Source: Phycisphaerales bacterium (GTDB lineage: Bacteria; Planctomycetota; Phycisphaerae; Phycisphaerales; SM1A02). Taken from it: a stretch of DNA of 11,163 nt. The stretch lies in the NCBI GenBank assembly GCA_030748455.1, contig JASMLY010000073.1, positions 1 to 11,163 on the forward strand, read 5' to 3'. The notes below the pieces were generated by a model. The model had not been told where the DNA came from. It made no database searches and worked only from the letters and a program-made list of their open reading frames with translations. The first letter of the stretch is position 1; the number at the start of each line of letters is the position of its first letter. The translations under genes and the position numbers were made by a program. Below, in pieces: positions 5,168 through 11,163 of the stretch.

Positions 5168-6085
5168 TTAAGAAATTTTGGCGATTTGGCGGAAATCGAG
5201 CATCCGTGCTTCTAAATCTTCTTTGGTTGTCGAGCACAATCCATCAAGCCCAAACGAACCAAGTGTAAAAGAAGCGGTGACAGTTCCCCAAGCCATGCCT
5301 GCCTGCATCGCAGGGAAATCGAGCCTTCCAGAAGCAGCGATGTATCCCATAAAGCCACCTGCGAAACTATCGCCTGCGCCAGTTGGGTCGACAACACCAG
5401 TTTGCTCTAGTGGAAAGGCTGGAACGGCTGCAATCCCATCTTGATGTACGAGAACTGCGCCGTGTTCACCTTTTTTCACAATCACGAAACTTGGGCCCAT
5501 TTCAATAATCGCTCGTGCAGCTGTGATCGGATTACTGATTTCAGTGAGTTGTTCTGCTTCAGAATCATTGATAATCAACCCGTCGATTTCTTTGAAGAGA
5601 ACGAGTAGCTCATCACGTGCGATATTGATCCACAAGTCCATGGTGTCTGCTACCGCAAGTTCCCTATGTGGAAATGTATTGAGTAAATCAAGCTGAACAC
5701 TCGGATGGGAGTTTGCAAGAAATATCAATCGACTATCAGCGTATGAATGTGGGACTTCTGGTGGGGGCTCTTCTAGTACCCCAAGTTCTGTGAAGAGCGT
5801 TTCACGTTGATTCATATTGTCAAAGTACCTGCCTCCCCAAGCGAAGGTTTTTGAGTCATTCCTCCGTTCTAGACCATCGAGACAAAGACCTTCGATCGAC
5901 TCTAGCAGGGTTGCATGAGCCTCTGGCCAATCCCCGCCAACGGCACCAACAATCCTGACTGGACTATGATGAAACGCGGCAGCAGCAGCAAAGTATGCAC
6001 AAGATCCTCCAGAAACAGCTTCTGCTTGAGCCGTAGGCGTGTGCACGGTGTCTATTCCAATAGTACCTGTGACGAGTAGTGGCAT
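5168..6085 (-). CDS. PfkB/ribokinase-family kinase, substrate unknown
   Basis: This 305-residue protein has the ribokinase fold signatures. They are an N-terminal strand MPLLVTGTIGIDTV, the di-glycine GGSCAYFA (26-33) near the substrate lid, NDSEAEQL (173-180), and the C-terminal PfkB motif VVDPTGAGDSFAGGF (231-245). D239 is the predicted catalytic base and GAGD forms the anion hole. The stretch FAWGGRYFDNMNQRETLFTELG (81-102) is, from memory, characteristic of a conserved uncharacterised PfkB subgroup rather than of ribokinase, fructokinase or adenosine kinase proper. It follows murQ after eight bases, so the two are almost certainly co-expressed. A role in phosphorylating an amino sugar, a nucleoside or a recycled cell-wall sugar is inference. 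No ribosome binding site is visible. A TATAAT (6093-6098) overlapping the murQ stop lies seven bases before this ATG and may be coincidental. Confidence 0.88.
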   Translation of the reverse strand: MPLLVTGTIGIDTVHTPTAQAEAVSGGSCAYFAAAAAFHHSPVRIVGAVGGDWPEAHATLLESIEGLCLDGLERRNDSKTFAWGGRYFDNMNQRETLFTELGVLEEPPPEVPHSYADSRLIFLANSHPSVQLDLLNTFPHRELAVADTMDLWINIARDELLVLFKEIDGLIINDSEAEQLTEISNPITAARAIIEMGPSFVIVKKGEHGAVLVHQDGIAAVPAFPLEQTGVVDPTGAGDSFAGGFMGYIAASGRLDFPAMQAGMAWGTVTASFTLGSFGLDGLCSTTKEDLEARMLDFRQIAKIS

Positions 6086-6093
6086 GGGCAGAA

Positions 6094-6984
6094 TTATAGT
6101 ACGTCGCGTAAGTTGCCATGTGCATCACTTAGTAGTTTTACTGCAGTTTTGCGGTCTACTTTTTGGCAGTGCATAACGACTGCAGTTTTCACGACGCCAC
6201 CAGCCTCCTCAAGGAGTTGTGCAATGGCGGCTCGGTCAAGTTCACAGAAATGTTCAACGATTCGAATTGCCCGATCGTGTAGTTTCGTGTTGGATGTTTT
6301 CAAGTCAACCATTAAATTCCCATGCACCTTCCCAAGGCGAGTGAACAGCGCTGTTGTGATGATGTTGAGGGTGAGTTTTGTTGCAGTAGCTGCTTTCAAC
6401 CGAGTGGACCCTGTGAGGGGTTCAGCCCCAGTGTGTAGTTGAATCACAAGATCGCACGCAGGGGTTTGAGAACTACAAGTGAGGAATCCGGTATATGCGC
6501 CCATCTTCCTTGCCAATTCAAGTCCTCCAATGACCCAGGGTGTTGTTCCACCCGCAGCAATACCTAAGACTGTGTCATGTACTGAAACTTGGTGCTGTTC
6601 AAGTTCGAATTTTGCACCATCGAAACGATCTTCTTCTCCTTCTGAGGAAGTACGTAACGATCGATCACCTCCGGCAATAAGTCCAATGATTCTGCCCGGA
6701 TCACTTTGGAACGTCGGTGGGCATTCTGCAGCATCAAGGACACCGAGACGACCTGAAGTTCCGCACCCGAGATAGAGCAGTCTGCCACCTGCTTGAAACT
6801 TCGTTACAAGGGTGTCAACGAGTGAAGCGATCGCACCTGAGGCTTCTTCAACAGCTGTAATCGCTTGCTGGTGATCTTGTGCAAGTATGGAAACCAACGA
6901 ATCTGTATCGAACAAATCGAGATCCAATGTCCGTTGATTCTGAACCTCTGTTTCAATATGACTTCGATCTATTGGCAATGTCAT
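6094..6984 (-). CDS. murQ: N-acetylmuramic acid 6-phosphate etherase (MurQ)
   Basis: MurQ cleaves the lactyl ether of MurNAc-6-phosphate to give GlcNAc-6-phosphate and D-lactate in cytoplasmic peptidoglycan recycling. Using the ATG at 6984 the product has 296 residues, close to the E. coli enzyme. Its SIS-type sugar-phosphate isomerase core shows YLGCGTSGRLGVLDAAECPPTF (71-92) with the catalytic-type Glu87. IAGGDRSL and the acidic EGEED (115-119) hold the second Glu region. IAAGGTTPWVIGGL, then VDLKTSNTKLHDRAIRIV and VKTAVVMH, complete the family pattern. An upstream in-frame ATG at 7020 adds MFFYCSFVYSSR but overlaps the promoter and terminator, and the family starts near TLPIDRSHIETEVQNQRT, so 6984 is preferred. 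No MurNAc transporter (MurP) or AnmK kinase gene is visible nearby. The adjacent PfkB kinase is the only kinase candidate. Confidence 0.95.
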   Translation of the reverse strand: MTLPIDRSHIETEVQNQRTLDLDLFDTDSLVSILAQDHQQAITAVEEASGAIASLVDTLVTKFQAGGRLLYLGCGTSGRLGVLDAAECPPTFQSDPGRIIGLIAGGDRSLRTSSEGEEDRFDGAKFELEQHQVSVHDTVLGIAAGGTTPWVIGGLELARKMGAYTGFLTCSSQTPACDLVIQLHTGAEPLTGSTRLKAATATKLTLNIITTALFTRLGKVHGNLMVDLKTSNTKLHDRAIRIVEHFCELDRAAIAQLLEEAGGVVKTAVVMHCQKVDRKTAVKLLSDAHGNLRDVL

Positions 6985-6990
6985 ACGTGA

Positions 6991-7020
6991 AGAATAAACG
7001 AAACTGCAGTAAAAAAACAA
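6991..7020 (-). promoter_or_regulatory. candidate murQ promoter giving a leaderless transcript
   Basis: On the minus strand TTGTTT (7015-7020) and TATTCT (6991-6996) are 18 bases apart. The -10 box ends six bases before the murQ ATG at 6984, so transcription would begin at or next to the A of the start codon. No ribosome binding site is present, consistent with leaderless translation. The -35 box falls inside the T-run of the upstream terminator. Confidence 0.4.
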
Positions 7021-7042
7021 CGCCCCGCAAATGCAGGGCGTT
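7011..7042 (-). terminator. intrinsic terminator of the HU gene
   Basis: AACGCCC (7019-7025) pairs with GGGCGTT (7036-7042), with two further inner G-C pairs and an AAAT loop. On the minus strand the stem is followed by a run of seven T (7011-7017). It begins 22 bases beyond the HU stop codon. Confidence 0.85.
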
Positions 7043-7064
7043 GTAAAGATCAGAAAAATTAGGT

Positions 7065-7427
7065 TTAGACCATATCTTTAAGTGCTTTGAGTGGTGTAAC
7101 TTTGACAGCTTTGCGTGCTGGCTTTGCTGGAATGTCACGGAATTCACCCATGAGTGGAAGCCATACATTCTTACGAGCTGGTCGGCGAGCGATTGATTTC
7201 TTCTTCACTTTCATGAGTCCTGGCACTGTGAAAGTACCTGGTCCACGGCGACCAAGATCCTTCTTGATCATTCCTGACATGCAATCAAATACGGACGCAA
7301 CTTCTTTGCGACTCAATCCTGTTTCTTCAGCAATACCTGCCATGATTTGAGTTTTTGTGCGTGGTTTCAACTCGGTTGTTTTTGCACTTTTCTTTGTCGT
7401 TTTCTTTTTGGTTTTCTTTTTGGCCAT
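7065..7427 (-). CDS. HU/IHF-family nucleoid DNA-binding protein with Lys-rich N-terminal tail
   Basis: The 120-residue product has an extra N-terminal tail (1-24) dominated by Lys and Thr (KKKTKKKTTKKSAK). An HU-type helical dimerisation region follows (TKTQIMAGIAEETGLSRKEVASVFDCMSGMIKKDLGRRG, about 24-62), then the strand GPGTFTVPGLMKVKKK (62-77). In the beta-arm region the textbook RNPxTG motif is replaced by ARRPARKNVWLPLMGEFRDIPAKPARKAVKV (80-110), ending in LKALKDMV. The PxMGE segment probably supplies the intercalating Pro. Histone-H1-like Lys tails fused to HU occur in several lineages. It should bend and compact DNA in the cytoplasm. It appears monocistronic with its own leader and terminator. 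AAAGGAA lies about 10 bases before the ATG, a weak ribosome binding site. Confidence 0.92.
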   Translation of the reverse strand: MAKKKTKKKTTKKSAKTTELKPRTKTQIMAGIAEETGLSRKEVASVFDCMSGMIKKDLGRRGPGTFTVPGLMKVKKKSIARRPARKNVWLPLMGEFRDIPAKPARKAVKVTPLKALKDMV

Positions 7428-7462
7428 GGGATTCGATTCCTTTCTTGGTCCACTAGTTTTTT

Positions 7463-7498
7463 GTGCTCTCCCGCCAACACTTGGCGAATCTCCGGCAC
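7463..7498 (-). promoter_or_regulatory. hairpin in the HU mRNA leader
   Basis: A perfect CGCCAA-CAC-TTGGCG dyad (7472-7486) is enclosed by a second short pairing, GTGC (7463-7466) with GCAC (7495-7498). It lies 36-71 bases before the HU start and inside the predicted leader. It could be an operator for autoregulation or an RNA element controlling translation or stability; no known riboswitch class is recognised. Confidence 0.4.
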
Positions 7499-7508
7499 AC
7501 TGTTGGGA

Positions 7509-7537
7509 ATCCTAGTTTCAAAAATAAGAACCAACAA
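7509..7537 (-). promoter_or_regulatory. candidate promoter of the HU gene
   Basis: On the minus strand TTGTTG (7532-7537) and TAGGAT (7509-7514) are separated by 17 bases, predicting initiation near 7502 and a leader of about 75 bases. The hexamers match consensus only partly. Confidence 0.35.
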
Positions 7538-7550
7538 GGCTCATATACAG

Positions 7551-7596
7551 GAAATTGCTGTATTTTTACAAAAAATCATAAAAATACAGCAATTTC
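7551..7596. repeat. perfect 18-bp-arm inverted repeat downstream of gmd
   Basis: GAAATTGCTGTATTTTTA (7551-7568) is followed, after a 10-base spacer, by its exact reverse complement (7579-7596). It begins 25 bases after the gmd stop. It probably serves as the 3' end hairpin or terminator of the fucose operon. However, neither strand has a T-run directly after the stem, unlike the two other terminators in the window, and 18 perfect pairs is unusually long. A protein-binding dyad or a small palindromic repeat are alternatives. Confidence 0.7.
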
Positions 7597-7621
7597 TTAG
7601 CGGTTTGGAAAACTCAGGAAA

Positions 7622-8599
7622 TTAACGATTGATGTTCGGGTAGTTTTCATCACTTTCAATCATGTCATCCATTAACGTTTCGAAAGTGTATTTTGGGCTC
7701 CATCCTAGTTCAGTTCTAATTTTTGTGGAGTCCCCTTTAAGATCTTCGAGTTCCTCTGGGCGAAGATACCGCTCGTCTAAGACATAATAATCTCGATAGT
7801 CCATGCCTAGTTTGCTAAACACGTATTCGCAGCAATCTTGCACGCTGTGAGATACACCTGTAGAACAGCAGAAATCGTCTGGTTTATCGGCTTGTAAAAT
7901 CAACCACATCGCTTCGACGTAATCTTTCGCATGCCCCCAGTCTCTGCGAGCATCGAGGTTCCCCATTCTGATTTCAGTCGCTTTACCAGAGGCAATTGCT
8001 ATTGCGCCTTTCACTATTTTGCTCGTTACAAAGTTCGAACCACGCCTAGGAGATTCGTGGTTGAAAAGGATTCCATTGCTGATAAACATGTCATATGAGT
8101 GCCTATAATTCCTTGCAAGGTTATACGCAAACACTTTCGCACATCCGTACGGACTCACGGGTAACATTCTTGTAGTTTCTCGCTGAAATCCATCGTCATC
8201 GATGCAGTTTCCAAACATTTCTGAGGAGGAAGCTTGATAAATACGAGAATCTGGTTTAATGAGTTTGACTGCCTCAAAGACATTGAGAACACCAACAGCA
8301 TCTGCTTGTACGGTATACACTGGAACGTCGAAACTGATTCGAACGTGTGATTGAGCTGCGAGGTTGTACACTTCATCAGGCATCACTTTTTGCATAATTG
8401 CAATGAGTGAGGAAAGATCAGTCAGATCGCCGTAATAGAGGTGCAGTTGTTTAAAGACAGAATCAAGTCGAGCAGTTTGATTTTCAGCAACTGAATTACG
8501 TTTCAAAATGCCATGAACTTCATACCCTTTTTCAAGTAGAAACTCTGCGAGGTATGAACCATCTTGTCCGTTGATTCCTGTAATGAGCGCTTTTTTCAT
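7622..8599 (-). CDS. gmd: GDP-mannose 4,6-dehydratase
   Basis: This extended SDR enzyme converts GDP-D-mannose to GDP-4-dehydro-6-deoxy-D-mannose with NADP, the first step to GDP-L-fucose. The 325-residue protein begins with the cofactor-binding ITGINGQDGSYLAEFLLEKG (GxxGxxG at 8-14). It shows YGDLTD (56-61), NLAAQSHV (79-86) and the catalytic region YQASSSEMFG (121-130; S125, E127). SPYGCAKVFAYN (149-160) gives the Tyr151-x3-Lys155 pair, and NHESPRRG and NLDARRDWGHAKDYVEAMW complete the signature. It is shorter than the ~370-residue E. coli enzyme but complete at both ends. Its ATG overlaps the stop of the preceding GDP-fucose synthase gene (ATGA), implying translational coupling. Confidence 0.96.
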   Translation of the reverse strand: MKKALITGINGQDGSYLAEFLLEKGYEVHGILKRNSVAENQTARLDSVFKQLHLYYGDLTDLSSLIAIMQKVMPDEVYNLAAQSHVRISFDVPVYTVQADAVGVLNVFEAVKLIKPDSRIYQASSSEMFGNCIDDDGFQRETTRMLPVSPYGCAKVFAYNLARNYRHSYDMFISNGILFNHESPRRGSNFVTSKIVKGAIAIASGKATEIRMGNLDARRDWGHAKDYVEAMWLILQADKPDDFCCSTGVSHSVQDCCEYVFSKLGMDYRDYYVLDERYLRPEELEDLKGDSTKIRTELGWSPKYTFETLMDDMIESDENYPNINR

Positions 8600-9498
8600 A
8601 CTGTAAGTTCTTTCTTATGAGCTCTGTACCAATCAATGGCGAGCTGCAAGCCTTCTTCAATTGGAGTGAATGTAAAATCTGGCATCAGTTGTTTTAAAAG
8701 AGAATTATCTGATGGTTTTCTGAGTTGCCCATCTGGGTATTGATCGTCGTAGACAATGTTTCCAGAGAACCCCATGACTGATGCAATGGTTTGAGCAATC
8801 GATGAAATTTGTACTTCATTGTCTGGGGACATGATACATGGTGTGGGTTCATCGTAGTTTTTGAGAACCCACGTTGTTATTTCGGCTACATCACCGACGT
8901 AAATGAACTCTCTCCAAGGATTTCCTGACCCCCAAATGACGAAGTCCGTCCCATTTTCAATCGCAGCATCACATTTTCTGATCAGTGCAGGGATCACGTG
9001 GCTACTCTCTAGGTCGAAATTGTCATGTGGTCCATAAATGTTGCAGGGGATGACCGTTACGAAATTGCATCCGTATTGATCCCTATAGGCTCTGCTTTGT
9101 ACATCGAGCATCCGTTTCGCATATGCATAGGCGTAATTGGAGTTGTGCGGTTCACCATGATGAATCTGATCGGCACTGAGAGGATATGTGGCATCGTCAG
9201 GAAAAACGCACGTACTCATAAACGAAACTACTTTTTCAATTCCACAGAGCCTTGCTGCTTCAAGGACATTTGTGTTGATCACTGTGTTTGCATAGAAAAA
9301 CTCTCCAAGTTGATCCATATTCGCTTTGATCCCACCAACTTTGGCAGCGCAGTGCACAATGTTTGAAATGGCATGATCTTGGAGATAGGCGACTATCGCG
9401 TCAAGATCCATTAAGTCGAGTTCTTGTCTCGTTGGTTTGAAATCACCCGTGATTGCAGATCCAACGAGCCCTCTTCCACCTGTCACGAGTAGGGGCAT
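8596..9498 (-). CDS. fcl: GDP-L-fucose synthase (epimerase/reductase)
   Basis: This SDR enzyme epimerises and reduces GDP-4-dehydro-6-deoxy-D-mannose to GDP-L-fucose with NADPH. The 300-residue protein has the nucleotide-binding TGGRGLVGSAI (6-16), HCAAKVGGIKAN (49-60), the catalytic STCVFP (96-101; S96, C98) and NYAYAYAKRM with Tyr124-x3-Lys128. The substrate-contact motifs NIYGPHDNFD and SSHVIPALIRK and the segment WGSGNPWREFIYVGDVA (189-205) match Fcl/WcaG. AAAGGAA seven bases before the ATG is a clear ribosome binding site. It lies between the glycosyltransferase gene (56-base gap) and gmd (4-base overlap). Confidence 0.96.
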   Translation of the reverse strand: MPLLVTGGRGLVGSAITGDFKPTRQELDLMDLDAIVAYLQDHAISNIVHCAAKVGGIKANMDQLGEFFYANTVINTNVLEAARLCGIEKVVSFMSTCVFPDDATYPLSADQIHHGEPHNSNYAYAYAKRMLDVQSRAYRDQYGCNFVTVIPCNIYGPHDNFDLESSHVIPALIRKCDAAIENGTDFVIWGSGNPWREFIYVGDVAEITTWVLKNYDEPTPCIMSPDNEVQISSIAQTIASVMGFSGNIVYDDQYPDGQLRKPSDNSLLKQLMPDFTFTPIEEGLQLAIDWYRAHKKELTV

Positions 9499-9554
9499 AG
9501 TGGGTTCCTTTGAGAAGGAGTCAGTTGATGGAAAATCGGTTTCATCTCTATATC

Positions 9555-10778
9555 TTATTCGTTATTCACAAGTTCCAACACGTCATAATATGCTTTCCCC
9601 GATTTTTCGATCGTGTACTGCGTCTCTAACACTTCTCTAGCCTTTGCTCCTACGCTCTTGGCCTCCTCTGGGTTCGCCATGAGATGCCGAACATAAGAAA
9701 CAAATGCATCTGTATCGTGGATGTCGCACCATTGGCCGATTTGTTTCTCCTCGACGATTTGTCGGAGTTCTGATTTAGGCGTTGAAAAGGCGATGATTGG
9801 TCGCCCAACTGACAGGCATGTATAGAGTTTGGAAGGGAAACTAATACCATCAATTCCTTTTGCGATCGTAACGATGAGTGCATCACAACAATTGAGGGCA
9901 TCGTTGAATTCTTCCTGTGGCGTATACCCAAGAAGTATGGTGTTTGACAGATTCTTATCTCGGATTGTTTTGGCGATATTCGCTTTACCACCACCTGCTC
10001 CTGTAATGACGAGTTTAAAATTTTCACCAAGTAATTGTCGAGCACCTTCAAGAATCATGTCAAATTCATAATACAACCCTAAGTTGCCTGAATAGAGCAC
10101 AGTGAAGGGCTCGACGAGTTGATGTTGTTTTGCGAAGGTACTTTCAGATTTCGGCTTTGGGGTTAATTCATGTGGATCTGCCCAGTTTGGTATCACGTGG
10201 ACTCGATCAGGGTCAGGCCCATAATGATTGACTACAAGTTCTTTTGCTGCATGACTCAGCACGATGACTTGTTTTGCTCGCCGGTACATAATTTTGTTAC
10301 ACCATCGCCAAACGCGATCTATCAACCCGCCTGCTTGTAACTTCCCGAGCCAGACACCTATTTCAGGGTACGAGTCGTGGAGAAGGACCGCGTAATTGTG
10401 CGGAAATAGAAACGAACTGAACCCTCCAACGAATCCGAGGAAGGGGGGATTTGTTGTATAAAGGAAAACCTTCCCTTTTCGTTTTGGTAGAACGTGAAAG
10501 AGTGTAAGGGGTACCATAAAACTAACGATATTCACGAGTCGACCTATGAGACTATCCTTACTGAATCGGGTCGCATTCATCCGTAATGTTTTCACGCCAT
10601 TTTTAGTTTCTTTTCGGGGGCACTTCTGCCACGATTCGGGTGGACCGTAGGAGGGTCGGCACGTTACAACGGAAGTATCAGCCCCGAGGCGGGCGAGTTC
10701 TTCTGCTAACTCGAAGAGTAGGTGTCCCGAAGAGGCGACATCTGGGGCATAGTATTGGTTCAGGATGACGACCTTCAT
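9555..10778 (-). CDS. GT4-type (WbuB/WcaI-like) glycosyltransferase
   Basis: From the Met at 10778 the protein has 407 residues and starts MKVVILNQYYAPDVASSGHL, the usual beginning of WbuB/WcaI-like transferases. An in-frame ATG at 10820 would add 14 hydrophilic residues; neither start has a good ribosome binding site. The fold is GT-B. The N-terminal acceptor domain includes LLHDSYPEIGVWLG and VIVLSHAAKELVV. The C-terminal donor domain has FTVLYSGNLGLYYEFDMILE, KLVITGAGGGKANIAK, and ISFPSKLYTCLSVGRPIIAF, the nucleotide-sugar binding segment. No N-terminal signal or long membrane helix is evident; one hydrophobic patch (NIVSFMVPLTLFHVLP) may touch the membrane. Such enzymes transfer a sugar to a lipid-linked oligosaccharide in O-antigen, capsule or exopolysaccharide synthesis. 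The downstream GDP-fucose genes suggest a fucose- or deoxyhexose-containing glycan, but the donor cannot be read from sequence. Confidence 0.9.
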   Translation of the reverse strand: MKVVILNQYYAPDVASSGHLLFELAEELARLGADTSVVTCRPSYGPPESWQKCPRKETKNGVKTLRMNATRFSKDSLIGRLVNIVSFMVPLTLFHVLPKRKGKVFLYTTNPPFLGFVGGFSSFLFPHNYAVLLHDSYPEIGVWLGKLQAGGLIDRVWRWCNKIMYRRAKQVIVLSHAAKELVVNHYGPDPDRVHVIPNWADPHELTPKPKSESTFAKQHQLVEPFTVLYSGNLGLYYEFDMILEGARQLLGENFKLVITGAGGGKANIAKTIRDKNLSNTILLGYTPQEEFNDALNCCDALIVTIAKGIDGISFPSKLYTCLSVGRPIIAFSTPKSELRQIVEEKQIGQWCDIHDTDAFVSYVRHLMANPEEAKSVGAKAREVLETQYTIEKSGKAYYDVLELVNNE

Positions 10779-10918
10779 CTCTTGTTGGGGATCTTTGCGT
10801 GGCTGGGTATCTTCGGGCATGATCTATCTTCGAATCCCCGCTCGCTAAAAGTAGAAACTATATCGGCTCAATAGATCCAAAACGTGTGTTCATTTTCTGC
10901 TAAACAGCCCATCCCTCT

Positions 10919-10984
10919 GGACAGGTGGCCAAGCGGCTGAAGGCACCGGTCTTGAAAAAGTGGGTGAATGGGTTCGTCCTGTCA
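10919..10984 (+). tRNA. truncated/aberrant tRNA-Ser(UGA)-like sequence
   Basis: The first 42 bases read as a normal tRNA-Ser 5' half: acceptor GGACAGG, D-arm GCC-AAGCGGCTGAA-GGC, anticodon stem CCGGT, loop CTTGAAA with anticodon TGA. The 3' anticodon strand should be ACCGG but is not present. No long variable arm can form. Only GGGTTCG then CCTGTC (which could pair with GACAGG) remain of the T-arm and acceptor. Total length is 66 bases, against roughly 88-90 for tRNA-Ser. It is either a degenerate tRNA, the remnant of a recombination or integration event, or a contig misjoin. It should not be counted as a functional tRNA. Confidence 0.55.
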
Positions 10985-11009
10985 TTTAGTTATAGCACTA
11001 GTCACAGTA

Positions 11010-11163
11010 TCAGCAGTTAATCAAAGTGCCATTTTTTGCAACAAGGGATTTAAATAAATCTGTAAGACGTGATGTTATTGGGCCAATTGAACCTGAGCCG
11101 ATTACTCTGCCATCAACTTTTGTAATAGCAGCAAGCTCGCCCATTGTTCCTGTACAAAAACAC
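11010..11163 (-). CDS. C-terminal fragment of a class-IV aminotransferase (branched-chain amino acid aminotransferase-like)
   Basis: The minus strand is open from the window edge to a TGA at 11010-11012 and encodes the last 50 residues of a protein. It starts CFCTGTMGELAAITKVDGR and continues IGSGSIGPITSRLTDLF. The (F)CTGT-x-GEL-x-x(I/V)-x-x-(I/V)DGR pattern with the following G-x-(I/V)GP(I/V)T is the C-terminal signature of fold-type IV PLP aminotransferases such as IlvE, in which the TGT/TST loop contacts the cofactor phosphate. The rest lies outside the window. The segment seems more AT-rich in codon choice than the genes to its left. It sits beyond the abnormal tRNA, so it may come from another place or genome. 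Confidence 0.7.
   Translation of the reverse strand, partial: CFCTGTMGELAAITKVDGRVIGSGSIGPITSRLTDLFKSLVAKNGTLINC

Noticed and set aside
7551..7596. LexA/SOS operator in the inverted repeat (CTGT...ACAG)
   Set aside because: The spacing between CTGT and ACAG is far larger than in a LexA box.
6065..9498. Near-identical first 21 bases of the PfkB kinase and GDP-fucose synthase genes (both MPLLVTG)
   Set aside because: Two mismatches over 21 bases. Rossmann and ribokinase folds both often begin with a similar hydrophobic strand plus Gly, and homology stops at once, so chance is the simplest explanation.
1..11163. CRISPR array, toxin-antitoxin pair, phage or defence genes
   Set aside because: No regularly spaced direct repeats, no recognisable effector, integrase or transposase motifs were found on either strand.

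Overview
The window looks like chromosomal DNA from a moderate-GC, Gram-negative-type bacterium. My best guess is a Planctomycetota/Phycisphaerae-like lineage. This rests on a secreted beta-propeller protein, a NosR/NapH-like membrane polyferredoxin, a Lys-rich variant HU protein and scarce Shine-Dalgarno sites. No rRNA or marker gene is present, so the placement is inference. Almost every gene is on the minus strand. No transposase, integrase, CRISPR array, toxin-antitoxin pair or recognisable defence gene is visible.

Left part (1-2900): a truncated gene for an exported beta-propeller protein (minus) diverges from a 500-residue transglutaminase-like protein (plus). The latter converges, with a six-base gap, on an Rrf2-family regulator (minus).

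Redox module (2900-5170): a lipoprotein cytochrome c is followed by a seven-helix 4Fe-4S polyferredoxin with a TPR-like tail. After a 27-base gap comes a hairpin terminator, and then the Rrf2 gene with a long leader. The leader carries a 99-bp GC-rich imperfect palindrome. Two nearly identical CRP/FNR-type dyads bracket the module and a perfect 9-bp-arm dyad overlaps the polyferredoxin start codon. This is the most information-rich part of the window. A reasonable model is a small inner-membrane electron-transfer unit controlled by an Fe-S or redox-responsive regulator. One ferredoxin cysteine of the polyferredoxin is replaced by aspartate.

Central part (5168-7620): murQ (MurNAc-6-phosphate etherase) and a PfkB-type kinase form a tight pair, suggesting amino-sugar or peptidoglycan recycling with a kinase of unknown substrate. 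Upstream lies a gene for an HU-family nucleoid protein, with its own terminator. The murQ promoter appears to start inside that terminator's T-run.

Right part (7551-10820): a surface-polysaccharide operon reads glycosyltransferase, GDP-L-fucose synthase, GDP-mannose 4,6-dehydratase (the last two overlap by ATGA). It makes GDP-L-fucose and probably uses it or a related sugar. A perfect 18-bp-arm inverted repeat follows the last gene.

Right edge (10820-11163): the 5' half of a tRNA-Ser(UGA) runs into sequence that cannot complete the cloverleaf. It is followed by the C-terminus of a class-IV (branched-chain) aminotransferase. This is either a degenerate tRNA at a rearrangement point or an assembly junction, so the last ~190 bases should be treated with caution.
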